From contig JAHBBC010000001.1 of assembly GCA_019915015.1 (NCBI GenBank), positions 1,984,001 through 2,048,000 on the forward strand: DNA of 64,000 nt, written 5' to 3'. Every line of letters begins with the position of its first letter. Within the stretch, counting starts at the first letter, position 1. This document shows positions 13,119 to 24,347 of this stretch, piece by piece. The notes beneath the pieces are model-generated. The model saw only the letters and a program-made list of their open reading frames with translations. It did no database searches and had not been told where the DNA came from. The stretch comes from Auriscalpium vulgare (Eukaryota; Basidiomycota; Agaricomycetes; Russulales; Auriscalpiaceae). The position numbers and the translations under genes were made by a program.

Positions 13119-14606
13119 TCATGCCTTCGAGGGGAGCTCTCCTTCCTCGCTAAGCTCACCCTCCTCCTTGGAACTCTCCGGGGCGCTGGCTGGTGGTGGC
13201 GGGTGCTCCGGCGTGTCGACAGCCATTGGCGCTGGCCTCGCCGTGGGTGAGGGCGCCTTGGATACGACGATAGCATCAAGCATGGGAACGTCGACATCCT
13301 GCTTCCCTTTTCCCTTCCCCTCACTGGACGAACGTGATGTAGGAGATGGTTCTTCGAGCTCCTTCGGCTTCCCAGGAGTGGCGTCGGCATCGTCCTTCTT
13401 CGCGCGGCCAGCTGCGATAGAGACTGAGACTGAGGTTTGAGTGGCGTCGCTTGCACTGGAGTTCCGCCGCGTGGCAGAGGGTTTCGCAGCGTTCGCTGCT
13501 CTCGAGCGTGTGGACCTGCGTTCGGGCACGACTTTCAAAACCTCCTCCACGTTCTCGACGACCTCGGGGGTCTCCGCACCCGGTGGGACCGAGCCAGGCG
13601 GCGAGGCCCCCTCGGATGCGATCGCGGCCTGCCGCGTGTTGCGCGTGCGTTTGGCTGGGTACGTCGCGTCGTTGTCCTCTGGCTCGCGCCGCTTGCGCTT
13701 TGCGCCGGCGCCTTGGCCCGCACCCCGGCGCTTGCGGGGGCTCGGCTTCTCGGCGGGCGCGTCGGCCGGCCCGGCGAGCGGGGACCCGACTGGCCCATCT
13801 GTGACATCGGCGTCGCGCAACTTGGCGGCGGGGCGGCGGGCGCGCGAGGACGACCGGCGTGCGGCGTCATCAACGGAGATTGGTAGTGGTGTGCGCATAC
13901 CGAGCGTCTCGAGGTCGATTTCGGGGAGGGAAAGCGCGAGGCGGCCGAGGGGATGGTACACGGGCAGGGGAGGGTGCATGGGGTATTTGAAACGATGTCC
14001 GACTGCGGAGGCTTTCGAGAGTGTGTGGCCATAGGATGTTCCAGAGTTCTTGATGATAGTAGACGACGTGGTAGATGTGGCTGGGACCATCGACGAAGCG
14101 CGGGAGGCAGAGCGCTCGACGCGGAGCTCAGTCGGAAATTGGATGGATGGGGACCTAAAAGTTACTTGGGGCTTGCGACGGAATGCTGGAGTGCTGGAAG
14201 CACTGGAAGAGGATGAAGAGGATGGGTCGGGGACCGGAGGTGGAATAGACACGACGAGGCTCTTCGCGTTGACGGTGATGGGGCGGCGAGAGCCCGCGAC
14301 AGTGATGAGGGTGCTCTGCATGGATGAAAATGCGTTGCGCAACGTCTTCTCAACAATGGGTGTGACTTGAGCGCGATGAGACGATGTGAAGTGCCGTCGT
14401 CGTTTTGAATGACGCGGTGGGGATGGATGTAGGGGTGGTCCGAGACACGGTGTCTGTGCTGATGGGTAGGAAGAGCGTATCAGTGGCAGCTCCCTCATAA
14501 GATGCGGGGACGTACCGGAGGAGGTGTGTGCTAAGTCGGTGATGCGAGAACGAGTGCGCAGAGGACGGAGGTGAGCTGGGGAAGCACTGGCAGGAGGCGT
14601 TCTCAT
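13119..14606 (-). CDS. Low-complexity, probably nuclear protein of unknown function
   Basis: One long frame of about 495 residues from the first in-frame ATG at 14606. No catalytic domain is recognised. Visible features: a moderately ordered N-terminal third (VEKTLRNAFSSMQSTLITV, then a region rich in basic and Ser residues), a Ser homopolymer, several candidate nuclear localisation signals (SPRKRRGAG, AKRKRREPE), and an acidic tail with the short duplication EEGELSEEGELP. The composition (Pro/Ser/Ala/Arg/Lys/Glu) suggests a disordered nuclear or chromatin-associated protein; that is inference only. A 57-nt segment around 14.45-14.51 kb has good GT and AG borders and is a multiple of three, so it may be an optional or constitutive intron. 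Confidence 0.6.
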   Translation of the reverse strand: MRTPPASASPAHLRPLRTRSRITDLAHTSSGTSPHLMRELPLIRSSYPSAQTPCLGPPLHPSPPRHSKRRRHFTSSHRAQVTPIVEKTLRNAFSSMQSTLITVAGSRRPITVNAKSLVVSIPPPVPDPSSSSSSSASSTPAFRRKPQVTFRSPSIQFPTELRVERSASRASSMVPATSTTSSTIIKNSGTSYGHTLSKASAVGHRFKYPMHPPLPVYHPLGRLALSLPEIDLETLGMRTPLPISVDDAARRSSSRARRPAAKLRDADVTDGPVGSPLAGPADAPAEKPSPRKRRGAGQGAGAKRKRREPEDNDATYPAKRTRNTRQAAIASEGASPPGSVPPGAETPEVVENVEEVLKVVPERRSTRSRAANAAKPSATRRNSSASDATQTSVSVSIAAGRAKKDDADATPGKPKELEEPSPTSRSSSEGKGKGKQDVDVPMLDAIVVSKAPSPTARPAPMAVDTPEHPPPPASAPESSKEEGELSEEGELPSKA

Positions 14607-14639
14607 TAGGGCGTCTAAAGCAGTCACGTGGAGACTTCA
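14607..14639. promoter_or_regulatory. Very short divergent intergenic region
   Basis: Only 33 bp separate the ATG of the minus-strand gene (14606) from that of the plus-strand AAA+ gene (14640). Either the two genes share an extremely compact promoter with overlapping 5' untranslated regions, or one of the start codons lies elsewhere. Confidence 0.45.
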
Positions 14640-16647
14640 ATGGTCCGGCCCGATTGGGACGAACAACACTTGACCTCCTGCGGCTGCCGACTTGTCGCTA
14701 GATCCCTGCTCGCCGATATGTCTGGGCATTTTGCTACCTCAACGAAACCCACATCCAACGCAACTCTCGTCGCGTCCAAGCTAGGAGAGAGCCCTGGCAC
14801 ACCGCAGTTCTTTCCTGCTTTACTCAATCACATCAAGTCTACTGCCCCCGGTCTTCCAATCGAACCTGTAATCTTCCAGTCAATCCTTCTCTGTCTTCTC
14901 GCTGGACCTGGTAGAAACATTCTGCTTCGAACCAGGGAGGAAGATGTCGGTGTGGTCCAGAGCCTAGCGACCTTGGTGAGCTGCCACGACATCTTCGTCA
15001 CCTGAACTGCATTTCCCTACTGAGTAGATTTTAACAGATGTGATGGGATTGAAGACCCAACGGCCGAAGCTGAATGCATCATTGCGTCCTTCCCCGTCAA
15101 CATTTGTGTCTTCATTGTTCTTCTCTCGCAAGCAGAAGCGTCTGTCGAGTGGAAGCCGCCAGGTTTCCCCCTTCCGAACACGTGCGAAACGTTCCCGTTC
15201 GTATCCCCTACCAGCGGGCCCAGATGCTGCAACTCGCATCTCTGCCAGCGAAGACGGCAGCGGCGGGTCCCCTGCCATATATCCCCGCGAGCTTGGACAA
15301 TACCGGCCGCTGTCTCGCCCAAGCTTGCGTGCCCTTTCCCATTCTGACCCCGTAACCGCTGCGCCGGTGCCAGAAAGCCCCGTCTTGATACCTTCGTCCG
15401 AGTTCGACCTCCCGCACGCGCTCGTGTTGTCTGGTCTGGAACACGCAAGCATTCCATGTCAACGTGCTCTCCTGCACACACTACTAGAGCAACGGGTTAC
15501 GCTCGATGACGGTATCGGCGGAAAGTCATGGAGCCTTCCTGACGACTTCTTTCTCATCTGTGTCTGTCCATGGGATCCTCGGGAGCGACCACCTCTTCAA
15601 AAGAGCTTGGTGCGTTAACCTGTTCCACTCCCGGCTTCTTGCTGACTTCCGGCGACCTTCTGACAGTTGGACAAATTCTCGATGAGTGCCACCATAGGCT
15701 TGCACGCAAGTACCCGTCAAGCCTACGCCACCTACCTCTCCGCGCATCTCCCTTCAAGCCAAAGCCTTCATACACCCGCGACACCATCCACTCCTACTCT
15801 CTTCTCTCCCGCCTCTCCTGCCTCTCCCGCTTCCGCACCCCTCCCCCTCGACCTCATATCCAGACTGCGCGAGCTCAGCTCCCCAACGCACGTCTCTCTA
15901 CACCCGACCCTCCGGGTCTACATGGCCGACCTCTTCGCCGCCGCGCGACATTACCACGAGCTCGATGGTACATTGCTAAGCGCGCGCGCTATGGGGGACG
16001 CGGAGGCGCTCGTGCGCGCCCACCGGATGCTCGGCGGCACGGTGAACCTCGTGCAGCGCGCGGTCGCGCTCGAGGCACAGGCGCTCGCGCAGATGCGCCT
16101 GCAAAGCCAGAGCGCGCTGTCAGGCACGTACGAGACGAGCGTGCGTGATGCGCTCACTTTCGAGGGGATCGCGCACGAGGCGGACATCAATGATGGCCAC
16201 CAGGTGCATGTGCAATTGCAATGGGGAAACAGCGAAGCGCCGTCGGACAATACGGCAGGCGGCCCGATGGCTGCTTCAACGTTTCATCCTCCCGCGGCGT
16301 CCAATGTGTCTCTGGAGCATTCTGAGGCTCACTCCCCAGCACACCCGTTTGAGCAACAGCAGCCAGAAATACAACAGCCAGTGGAGTGGCTGCACCAGAA
16401 TTCCACCGCGCGATGGGACGTGTCGGAAATTGAAGTCGCGAAGATCGTACCGCGCGTGATTACACACCGCCTGCGTGTGCGTGATGGGCCGGAGGACGAG
16501 CTGCTATCGAGCGTGGTGTGCACTGCTGTGCCGCCACAACGAAGTGATGCAGACAATAGGGGAGAGGAAGATGGAATGGGAGGAAAGGAGACGTGGCGGC
16601 GCCGAACGGTGAAGGAAATATTGGTGAAGTTAATGGCGGAGGTGTAG
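14640..16647 (+). CDS. MoxR/Mg-chelatase-like AAA+ family protein
   Basis: Three exons (14640-14975, 15028-15609, 15667-16647) rebuild 632 residues, all junctions in phase 0. The recognisable part is the lid/sensor region: FDLPHALVLSGLEHASIP, QRALLHTLLEQRVTLDD, DDFFLICVCPWDPRERPPL, then KSLLDKFSM across the second intron. This resembles fungal proteins annotated as magnesium chelatase-like, a MoxR-type AAA+ branch that has nothing to do with chlorophyll in fungi. The position expected for Walker A reads LLAGPGRNILLRT and lacks the GK(S/T) lysine, so ATP binding may be lost or differ. The C-terminal half is helical, then low complexity (EQQQPEIQQP). Substrate and partners are unknown. Family assignment is from memory of the motif pattern. 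Confidence 0.65.
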
Positions 16648-16868
16648 CAGGGCTCTCTGTCTGTTTTTCTCCTCTACCTCAACCTGCATGAACGCCGGAC
16701 GAGGCAATCAGAACCCTAACCTTAGTGTATGCTTTCTCAAAGCAGAGCGCTGCTCTCTGCCTCTTCCCCTCATGCGGGCACCGCAAGAACGAGCGACAAA
16801 TCGCTCCTCTCGCGGCCAGAGCACTCTTACCAGCACTGCGACACGCCAACCAAATATCTGAGAGCGCC

Positions 16869-17472
16869 ATGTCCCACGGAGACAGCGCCTCACCCACGCG
16901 TGTCGTCCAGATGTATGCCGGCCGACCAACCTTCTCGTGCTCGAAGTGCACTGCAGTATTCGTAAGGCACGCATTTCGTTGTCCTCGCCAAGTGTCTCAT
17001 ACCGCAGCAATAAGGCTCTCCAAGATGAGCTCATCAGCAAATCGTTCTCCGGACGCGACGGCCGAGGATAGTGCGTTCTCTCCCTTGCTGTGTGTGCGCT
17101 TGCGCGGGTCTCACCCTTCGGTGGTTTAGCCTCATGCATTCTGCTGTGAACCTTCGTCTAGGCACGAAGGAAGACCGTCCACTCCTGTAAGTACAGCACT
17201 AAACATGTCCAATTGCATACAGAGCTGCAGTCCTCATCCTGCGACAGAACGGGCGTGCACACCGTTGCCGATGTGTTCTGCGTAGGGTGCGGAGATCGTG
17301 TCGGATGGTACTACCACAAGGCATCCGACCACTCGCAGAAATACAAGGAAGGTAAGCGCTCCATTCCAATATGGAAGGAGTGACATGCCATCTGATTAAT
17401 TTTCCGGCAGGGAAATATTTACTCGAGCGTGAAAGGATTGTGAAGGACAATGCCTGGACGTTACATGACTGA
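16869..17472 (+). CDS. Yippee-family zinc-binding protein
   Basis: Five exons (16869-16961, 17015-17070, 17130-17186, 17248-17351, 17411-17472) give 123 residues in one frame, the usual size for Yippee/Moh1 proteins. The two zinc-binding CxxC pairs are visible (FSCSKCTAVF near residue 23 and FCVGCGDRVGW near residue 80). Between them are the family blocks LQDELISKSFSGRDGRGYL, MHSAVNLRLG and RPLLTGVHTVADV, followed by YYHKASDHSQKYKEGK. These proteins are small, cysteine-coordinated and related to cereblon/MIS18 folds; the fungal cellular role is poorly defined. The start is set by the only upstream in-frame ATG. Confidence 0.93.
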
Positions 17473-18201
17473 GCGGCGTAAGGGCCCCCAAGTTGACGGA
17501 ACCTAGTGCAACGAATATAACAAATATAACAACGGATGCAGGTACAATGAAATCTTTCGTGACTTTGGACGTCCCTGCGGTAAGTGTCGGCACTAATTAA
17601 GTACATAAATGCTCAGATGTGGAGTCTCCAAGTTACAACTCTCAAATCCCCGAGATATCCTAGTGCAATCCCTATCCTACCGTTCTCTCTTTAACGACTA
17701 CCTCCGTTTCGGAATAAGTATGTATTACTTTGCGACCCCAAGCAGCCTTGCTACCTTTTCCGCTACCCTTTGGGCGTGGTCGACTCGTATATGTTCTGTC
17801 TGCCGGTGCAGAACTGAAAGAATGTCGTGACAGTACTAGTTGAATAAGGCGTCGCCCGTCTATCGAATAGCTTTCGCAGACATATCAGTGTTTGCATATG
17901 GAAGGCATCGACAGCGCGGACAGTGTCTAGGAGATTTCGACAGCTATGAATAACATCATCAGCAAAAGCCCCAGAATCTTATATTACATTATATGAGGTT
18001 ATATTACTTCCCTTCAAATAGCGATGACTCCATTCTGGAAAAAGGACCAGCTCAACAGGTCCCAGTACTACACATGAGTTATACAGACAGTATGATTGTG
18101 TGTTTGTGAAAGAGATCGGGTGCATATATCCTGCTCAGAGTCTCAGACAGCAGTAATGGCCGCGCCCGAATATCTTATCTTGCCTTATCTGCATGGCAAT
18201 A
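17473..18201. other. Intergenic, nothing recognised
   Basis: About 730 bp, AT-rich toward its right side (17.9-18.2 kb), between two convergent genes. No open frame with support. Confidence 0.5.
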
Positions 18202-19968
18202 TCAGTATAACTCAATATAAACACCATAATATTTCGTCACTTTTGCTGATGATGGTGTTGCATCCCTAAACTCAGAGAACACCCCGATAAGCTCGTCCAA
18301 AATCTCAACTCCAGGGTACGCGTCATCAACTACGCAGTCACGCATCCCCTCGAGCTGCTTCAAGACCGCCTGAGCTGAGACGCCCTGCGATGCACCCTCT
18401 GTGGTGAGACTGTATGCAAGTCTCAGTCCCCGAAGACTGGTGCGCGTCAATTGATCCGGAGGTTCCACGACAACAGCAGCGTCAGGGCAGACGTCCAAAA
18501 TTTCTTGTGCGTAGGCGCTTCTCCATAAGACTCGCTCCTCCACCGCTCCAAATTGCGTTCTGTACTGATCTAACTTTTCGCTGATAGTCTCAGCAATGGT
18601 GTAGCTAGACCACAAGGGCATGACGATTGCGTGCTCCCAGTCGACCATCCCACTGATTTTGTTCTTGTCATCGGCCGCCAAAATATTTCCGAAATGGAAG
18701 TCGGGGTGAGAGAGTACAGGACGGAAAGCCTGAGGTGGGAGGGGAAACATAACAGGAAGGTGTGGTATGACGGCTCGCATTCCTTTTGCGAGCGCGACGA
18801 ACGCGGGGAGTGTCTTCTCGATGTCTTCTTCCTTGAGGTGCTTCAAGGTGACTCTCATGCGCACGAGTGCGCGACCAGATTCGCTGTTGATCCAAAGGTC
18901 TTCTCTAACAGCTAGCGCGGTCAAGGGCGCGAAGGGATCTGATTCCGGCCAAGGCCCGCGGTCTGTGAGGGGATGCTCCCGGAAGATAGTGCAGAGAGGC
19001 GTGGTCAATGGGCCGATAGGCTGAGAACCAGATGATTTTGATATGCTGCCGAACGAGTCGAACCGGAGGGCCAGGAGTTGCCCGTACGCGTTTCCGACAG
19101 AGCGGACGAGGGACAAGCGCGCCGCGGGCGTTGCGTACAAGACATCCTCGGGCGTTGCGTAAAAGACATTGTCGAGACTTGATCCTGGAAGCTACAAACA
19201 CGATGTGTGGTTAGCCATCAGAGCTAACTTACGAAGCGGAGAACACACCTTCTCCTGCAGTGCGCATGGAGTTCCCACAGGATTTGTGAGGTCAGTGAGG
19301 AGTCCGTAGACCTCAGGGACGGGCACCGTGGTATGAGTCCTCACGTAGCGCATGGTCTCGTGCTGCATGATCACGAGATGAGTGGTATGTTGATATTAGA
19401 TGGCCATCTTTGACCCACCTCTACGAGTATCCGGTAAGGAACACGGGGGCGATCATTGTCCTCTTGTGTGGCGAAGGCTTCGCCTGTAAGCACTCCATGT
19501 GGAAACGGAAATTTCAGCCGCGCCAACACTTCTCTTCCACTCTCTAGACAGGCAAGGTACATCTAGAAGCATATTCAGCGTCGTTTGTTGGACGAATGAA
19601 GGGACGACCGACCTGACTCACGCACCTTCGACTACCCACTCTATTTGATCGCATCGCTCCCCCATCGTCGCTTCGATGTACTGCTGCAGGGCAATGAAAT
19701 CGATGCGCCAGGTGCGAGAATCCGAACACTTTGCAAGCCAGTAGCCGTCTGACCATTCAGCCTGAAATGCCTCATGCCGTGTGGCCCACGGAGAGATTGG
19801 CGTTTTCAACAGTGTGACTCCCGGAGGGGCTGAGGAAAGACGAGGATGAACACTGCGTTTTCGGTCGCAGTCGACGTTGAGTAAGGAGTAAAGTGGGTCC
19901 TTGGAGTTCGTGGTTGAGACCAAGCGGCAAACTCCGGGACTCAGGCGAACAGTCGGCGGATGCCGCAT
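18202..19968 (-). CDS. APH-type phosphotransferase family protein
   Basis: Four exons (19968-19626, 19543-19419, 19362-19249, 19191-18202) rebuild 523 residues. The aminoglycoside phosphotransferase fold is shown by the Brenner motif HPDFHFGNIL (catalytic Asp, Asn) followed by the metal-binding Asp in MVDWEHA, and by the N-lobe segment EVLARLKFPFPHGV with ETMRYVRTHTTVPVPEV after it. Such expanded fungal families phosphorylate small molecules or are simply uncharacterised kinases; antibiotic resistance should not be inferred. Residues encoded at 19173-19126 show an eight-residue tandem duplication (NVFYATPE, DVLYATPA). Intron 1 uses an acceptor 19 nt inside the apparent next open frame, which is what restores the continuous VVEESGREVL sequence. 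Confidence 0.88.
19126..19173. repeat. 24-bp in-frame tandem duplication inside the APH gene
   Basis: Two adjacent 24-bp copies (19126-19149 and 19150-19173) that share GGGCGTTGCGTA and differ at a few positions; they encode NVFYATPE and DVLYATPA on the minus strand. Confidence 0.85.
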
Positions 19969-20288
19969 TACTACTTGTCATGAGGCGAATTTATCTAATT
20001 CAATTCTTGTAATTTCCACCACGTCGCACCTACTTTCGTCCCACTGGTGAATAGCTTTCGTCTCGCACACAACCCCACTGGCTTACTGTAGATATCAAGG
20101 CCACTCCATGACCGGGGCGAACTCGCGACGAGCAAGGCGCTCGCACAGGCCGCCCACCAGGGACACCTCCTTTCCACAAGCCCGTCCAAGACCGCATGTT
20201 TCTGCAGCTACCTTTAGGGTGTCCAAACACTGTGATTAAAGTTGCAAAGGGCTGTCGAAGCTTCTTGTGCGCCTCCCGCGCGCATCCT
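19969..20288. other. Intergenic, nothing recognised
   Basis: 320 bp between the APH gene start and the 3' end of the zinc-knuckle gene; it should hold the APH promoter. No clear motif. Confidence 0.45.
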
Positions 20289-21442
20289 TCAAAAATTTAT
20301 CACCTTCACCTTTCTCACCTGCGGCATCGCGCCGAAGGCCTTCACGACGCCTGAGTGCGCGCCAATGCGCACCCGCGCAGCTTTGCGCGCGCGGACGTCG
20401 CCCTGCTCGTCGCGGTCCACCTCTGCCGTGCGCCGCCGGAGCGTGTGGAAGTCGTCCTCGTCCGGCCCCGCCTCGCGCCCCGTGCCCAGGAATGCCGCGC
20501 GTGCCACTACTTCTGCTTCCCGCACATTCGTAATGAGCAATCCGTCAAGGACGGGTGTGGGGAAGACGCACCGGGCTTGCGCAGGTCACAATCCTTTGCG
20601 AGATGCGCGGTTTCGCCGCACAGCTTGCACGATCCACCGTTCGGATACACGCCTTTCGACTTGTTCTGCGGACACGCAGACGCAAGATGGCCTTTCCCCG
20701 CGCATACGAAACACGACGCGAAGGGCAGCGGGTTCGCTGCGTTGGCGGGCTTCCTGCATCGCGAGAGTGTGTGTTTGTTCGACCCGCATCTGTGTAAGTC
20801 AGGCGACGATGTACATAAATGTGAGGAAACGTGGGGTGTACCGATAGCATATGCCCACAAGGTCCTTTCCTTTGCCCTTCACCGAGCCTAGCTTTTCTGC
20901 TGTGAACGATGGGCAGTCTTTCGCGGCGTGGCCGGACTCCCTACATGCGAAGCATATTGTGTTCGCGTGCCGATCGGCGAGGCGTTTCAAGCGTCTTTGC
21001 TCAGATGCGAGAGCCTTTTCTGCGATATCTGATGTACACGATGTACACTGGCATAAGCCGCTGAAGTATTGGCGAGGAGCAGTGCAGACGCACCTTTGGA
21101 CTTCTTCCAGCCTGTCTGCTTTTCCTGCCCTTCAGGAACCTTCGGGTCTTGCCCACCAGTCCACACCCCTTCGACCTCCTGTCCTGACTCCGCTCCGTCG
21201 ACCCTCTCCTCTATCCGTGCATGAGCATCCTCCACCGCCGGCTTCGGCTTCCTGCTCGCTTTACGTCTCTTCTTGTCGGGCTCGCCTTCATCCACTACAG
21301 GCTCAGGAGATGCTGCGTCTGCCAAAAGGCGTGGAAGAGCAGAGGTCGACGCTTCCCCAAGCACAGGTTCACCGTGGTTGTGTGAGCCAAAGGTAGCCTC
21401 GACATAGGTGCGCTTCCGGCCAAAATTGGTGTAGCGCGTCAT
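20289..21442 (-). CDS. ZCCHC9-type four-zinc-knuckle protein
   Basis: Four exons (21442-21094, 21019-20842, 20789-20572, 20512-20289) rebuild about 322 residues. The N-terminal half is basic and disordered (DKKRRKASRKPKP). The C-terminal half has four CCHC knuckles in order: CFACRESGHAAKDC, CYRCGSNKHTLSRC, CFVCAGKGHLASAC and CKLCGETAHLAKDC, with the linker PQNKSKGVYPNGG before the fourth; this order and linker are diagnostic of ZCCHC9 orthologues. The tail (VRKVKVINF) also fits. The family binds RNA and is linked to the nucleolus in animals; here that is by homology. The last intron ends in a NAGNAG-type acceptor (AAGCAG), so exon 4 may begin at 20515 or 20512. It is not a retroelement gag: the gene has spliced introns and a full N-terminus. 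Confidence 0.92.
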
Positions 21443-21714
21443 GATGAGGTGGCCTTTGAGATTCTCCACAGGGAAGACGAATATGGCCGTAGGGCCGAAG
21501 CGTGAAGTCGCGTCGAAAAAGTTCTGGCCGGCGGCCCCGGGCCGCCCACATAATTGAGCGCGTGTCGACCGCACAGATCTCCTTCAAGGATACGAGATGT
21601 CTCCGTCCGCATAGTTGCACACGAGCGTCAAATGAACATCAATTGTAATAGCCTACAGGCCTTGTGGTACAAGAATGCTTGTAAATGAATGTCCCTGTCG
21701 CTCCCTGTCGGCGA

Positions 21715-24347
21715 CTACCCGCCCGCCTTCCTATGCGCCGCGTCCCACGGTGATTCAAGCTCCTCCATATCTTCCGAGATGTGTTGGTGCGCTGTGAGCG
21801 CTATCACTCTCTCATCGCTCGCATAAGGCGATGATGGCACAGAGAACAAGGTGCTGTCGTCCACGACAATAGCACCCGTCCGCAGATCGAGGCGAAACCG
21901 CAGGTCTTGCAACTTGCTTGAGACGTCTTCAAGACTATCGTAAGGGTAAAGTAACTTGCCGAAGCCGGATCGTGCCGTCTGCGCGATGGAAGTCCCGATG
22001 GCTCCGGGTGAGTGCGTGAGGTACACTTGTCGCCTGTTGCGCCAGTGCTGCAAGTGTATGACGATTATTGACAGCCCGACGACAAGCAGCACTGCGGACA
22101 AGGTATACGACGGGATGGGTCTAGGGTAGGCATCAGCCGCGATGACCATGAGGGAATGTGGAGAGCACCAACTCGATCCACAACTTCGGCGCAAGCTGCG
22201 TGAGCTCTGCCATTACCGTGCGACCGACGGGCAAGAAATAATTCGCTTTGGCGGCCAGGGCGAGGTGTTGTGTCTAGTCGTGACAGTTTAGCAAGGTCCA
22301 TTGGGTGCGACAAGGAGATGGCGCACATAGACCTGTGTTGTGCAACTAAGAAAGCCATTATCGTCATCGAACACCGCGTCCAAGCCACCCGGCGACTGCG
22401 CTGCACTACGGAAGACGGCGTTAGGAATTCCCGACTTGATGGACAATGCCCTCGCTTGCGCGTTCGTGCCGAGGCTGCTGTTATCAAAAACAAGGCTAGC
22501 ACGTGTGTCAAAAACGTTGACAGCATCTCTAGAGATGAAAATGGCATACCCATTGTAGAGGTTGCCATTCATGGGAGGACCGGAGACGTTGTTGGCGGCG
22601 GGGAGGTCGTTAACGACGGAGACTCTCGCGAGAGACCCGTTGTTGAGGAAGGCAAATGCGACGACGTCAAAGACCTGCATTTTCGGGAGGCAGAAAACGC
22701 CGCGCGCGTCATGCTGCCCGTTCTTCCGTGTTTGATAGTACCAAAAGAACACAGGCTCGAAAGAGATGTTTTGAGGCGTGTTGGCGCAGTTCTGGACGGC
22801 AGTGACGCCGTACAGTTGCTCGCTGTTCGTCGGATTGAAGGTCACAGGGCCCAAAGAACAGCCCCCAGCGGAGGTAGCGGTGATGCTGAAGGCATCTGGG
22901 ACCGTGCTATTCAAATCTAAAGAACTGGGATTGGCACAATTGACTTTGGTTTGCATGGCAGTCGTGTTGACCGACATGGTGCCGTTGAGGAAGGTGGCTG
23001 TAGGGAACTACACAGCGCCAGCTGAGCACTGTGTAAGAGAAGGTGGGTACTAGAAGCTTACCGTGAACTGAGCCACTGTCCACTCCCCGGAAACAAACGG
23101 TGGGTCAGTGAAGTTGTTGAACGCTTGCAGTGTGGTGGTCAGTCATGACCGGCAGCGAAATGACCGCAGAATATATACCAGAAGCTGCGGCAAACTACGG
23201 GTGACGTCAATAACCCTTTCTGCTCGATAAACAGGATGTCATACACCGGCAGACGAAGCGAGAGCGCTCAGATCATCGATGTCAGGTGAAAGGCCAATAT
23301 CGTATAAGATGTCCACAGCCGACCCTGGAATATGATTGTTGTCAAATTGCCTTGTACCGCGATAGACGGAATGTAATTACACTTAGACGTGTCAAGCAGA
23401 CGGATGGAAAAAATCGATCCAGCCAACGGTTGTAGCAAGTATGTGAGCAAGGTCGCGAACATTGAGGTCGTGACGAGCACGTGCTTGAACTTCATAGAGT
23501 TGTAAATTATCATGGGTTTGCTGTGTGGTGTTGTGTACACGCGCATGAAGGAGTGGGGAATGCGGACACATACCTCATACCAATCTGCATGTACCGAGAG
23601 GGGGTGTGAGCCTGGTCTCATGCAAGGTAAAGACTCCGGACACGCACATAATCCAATAACAACGATTCTTGGGCCGTCGCATTGCCCTTTGACAATATGA
23701 GGTATGGCTATGATATTATTGGATTGAATAAATCTGATATCCAAAGCAAAAATCAGATGAACCTGCCATGCCCGCAGTTGCCAGTCAAAGTTGATGGCCA
23801 GATATGCCAATGGAATGACGAACAGCACAGCGGAGAAAGACTAAATGAAGCAAAAATGTTAGTTTTCCGCATGCGCCAAATTTATACAAGGTAGCCACAT
23901 ACTGTGAGAAAATCCGTTGACACGAAAGTGACCACATTGTTCTCCGGGACCTTGAACCCTAGCAGACATCATCCTCCTGTACGTGTGTCATACATAGGAT
24001 CAACATACCGTTATTCTTTTGCGATATACTCGTTGCAATCTGGAGCGCGATTCCAGTCACTATCATCAACCCGCTCCCAAGCAACACCACCCATATCTTC
24101 AAGGTATATGGTTCCTGGGGCGGGTATGCAACTCGTTTAAGTGACAGAGGCCATAGAGACGGAGATCAATACACACGAATCGTGGTGGTCGTCTTGAAAG
24201 CGACCCAGGTGTCGGTATGGAGTTTACAGAGCTCAGAAAAGTACTGGAGCGTGACAGTTGTTCCGAAGGATCGTCGTAGCCAAGTTGGTGACCGAGTGAC
24301 TTAGACTGAGACAAAGGCTTGACGGCTAGCAAATTGTGGCGCTCCAT
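21715..24347 (-). CDS. DUF3433-like multi-spanning membrane protein
   Basis: Multi-exon gene; start ATG at 24347, stop TAG at 21717-21715. Order seen: a hydrophilic Ser/Pro-rich N-terminus, a membrane helix (KIWVVLLGSGLMIVTGIAL), the loop motif VPENNVVTFVSTDFLT, a second hydrophobic segment (SAVLFVIPLAYLAINFDW), another (TTSMFATLLTYLLQPLAGS) with IFSIRLLDT after it, a long Asn-glycosylatable loop (about 22.29-22.98 kb), a final helix (LSAVLLVVGLSIIVIHL) and a cytosolic tail. The pattern of KNNG, ENNVFTFVS and LLQPLAGSIF motifs is what I associate with DUF3433 proteins of basidiomycetes, whose function is unknown. Exon borders in the 23.1-23.9 kb part are uncertain. Confidence 0.65.

Noticed and set aside
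18202..19968. Aminoglycoside resistance gene
   Set aside because: The APH fold is widespread in fungal genomes with other or unknown substrates; intron structure shows it is a native fungal gene.
20289..21442. Zinc knuckles as a sign of a retrotransposon gag
   Set aside because: The knuckle order, the linker with GVYPNGG, in-phase introns and the C-terminus fit the cellular ZCCHC9 family; no reverse transcriptase or terminal repeats nearby.
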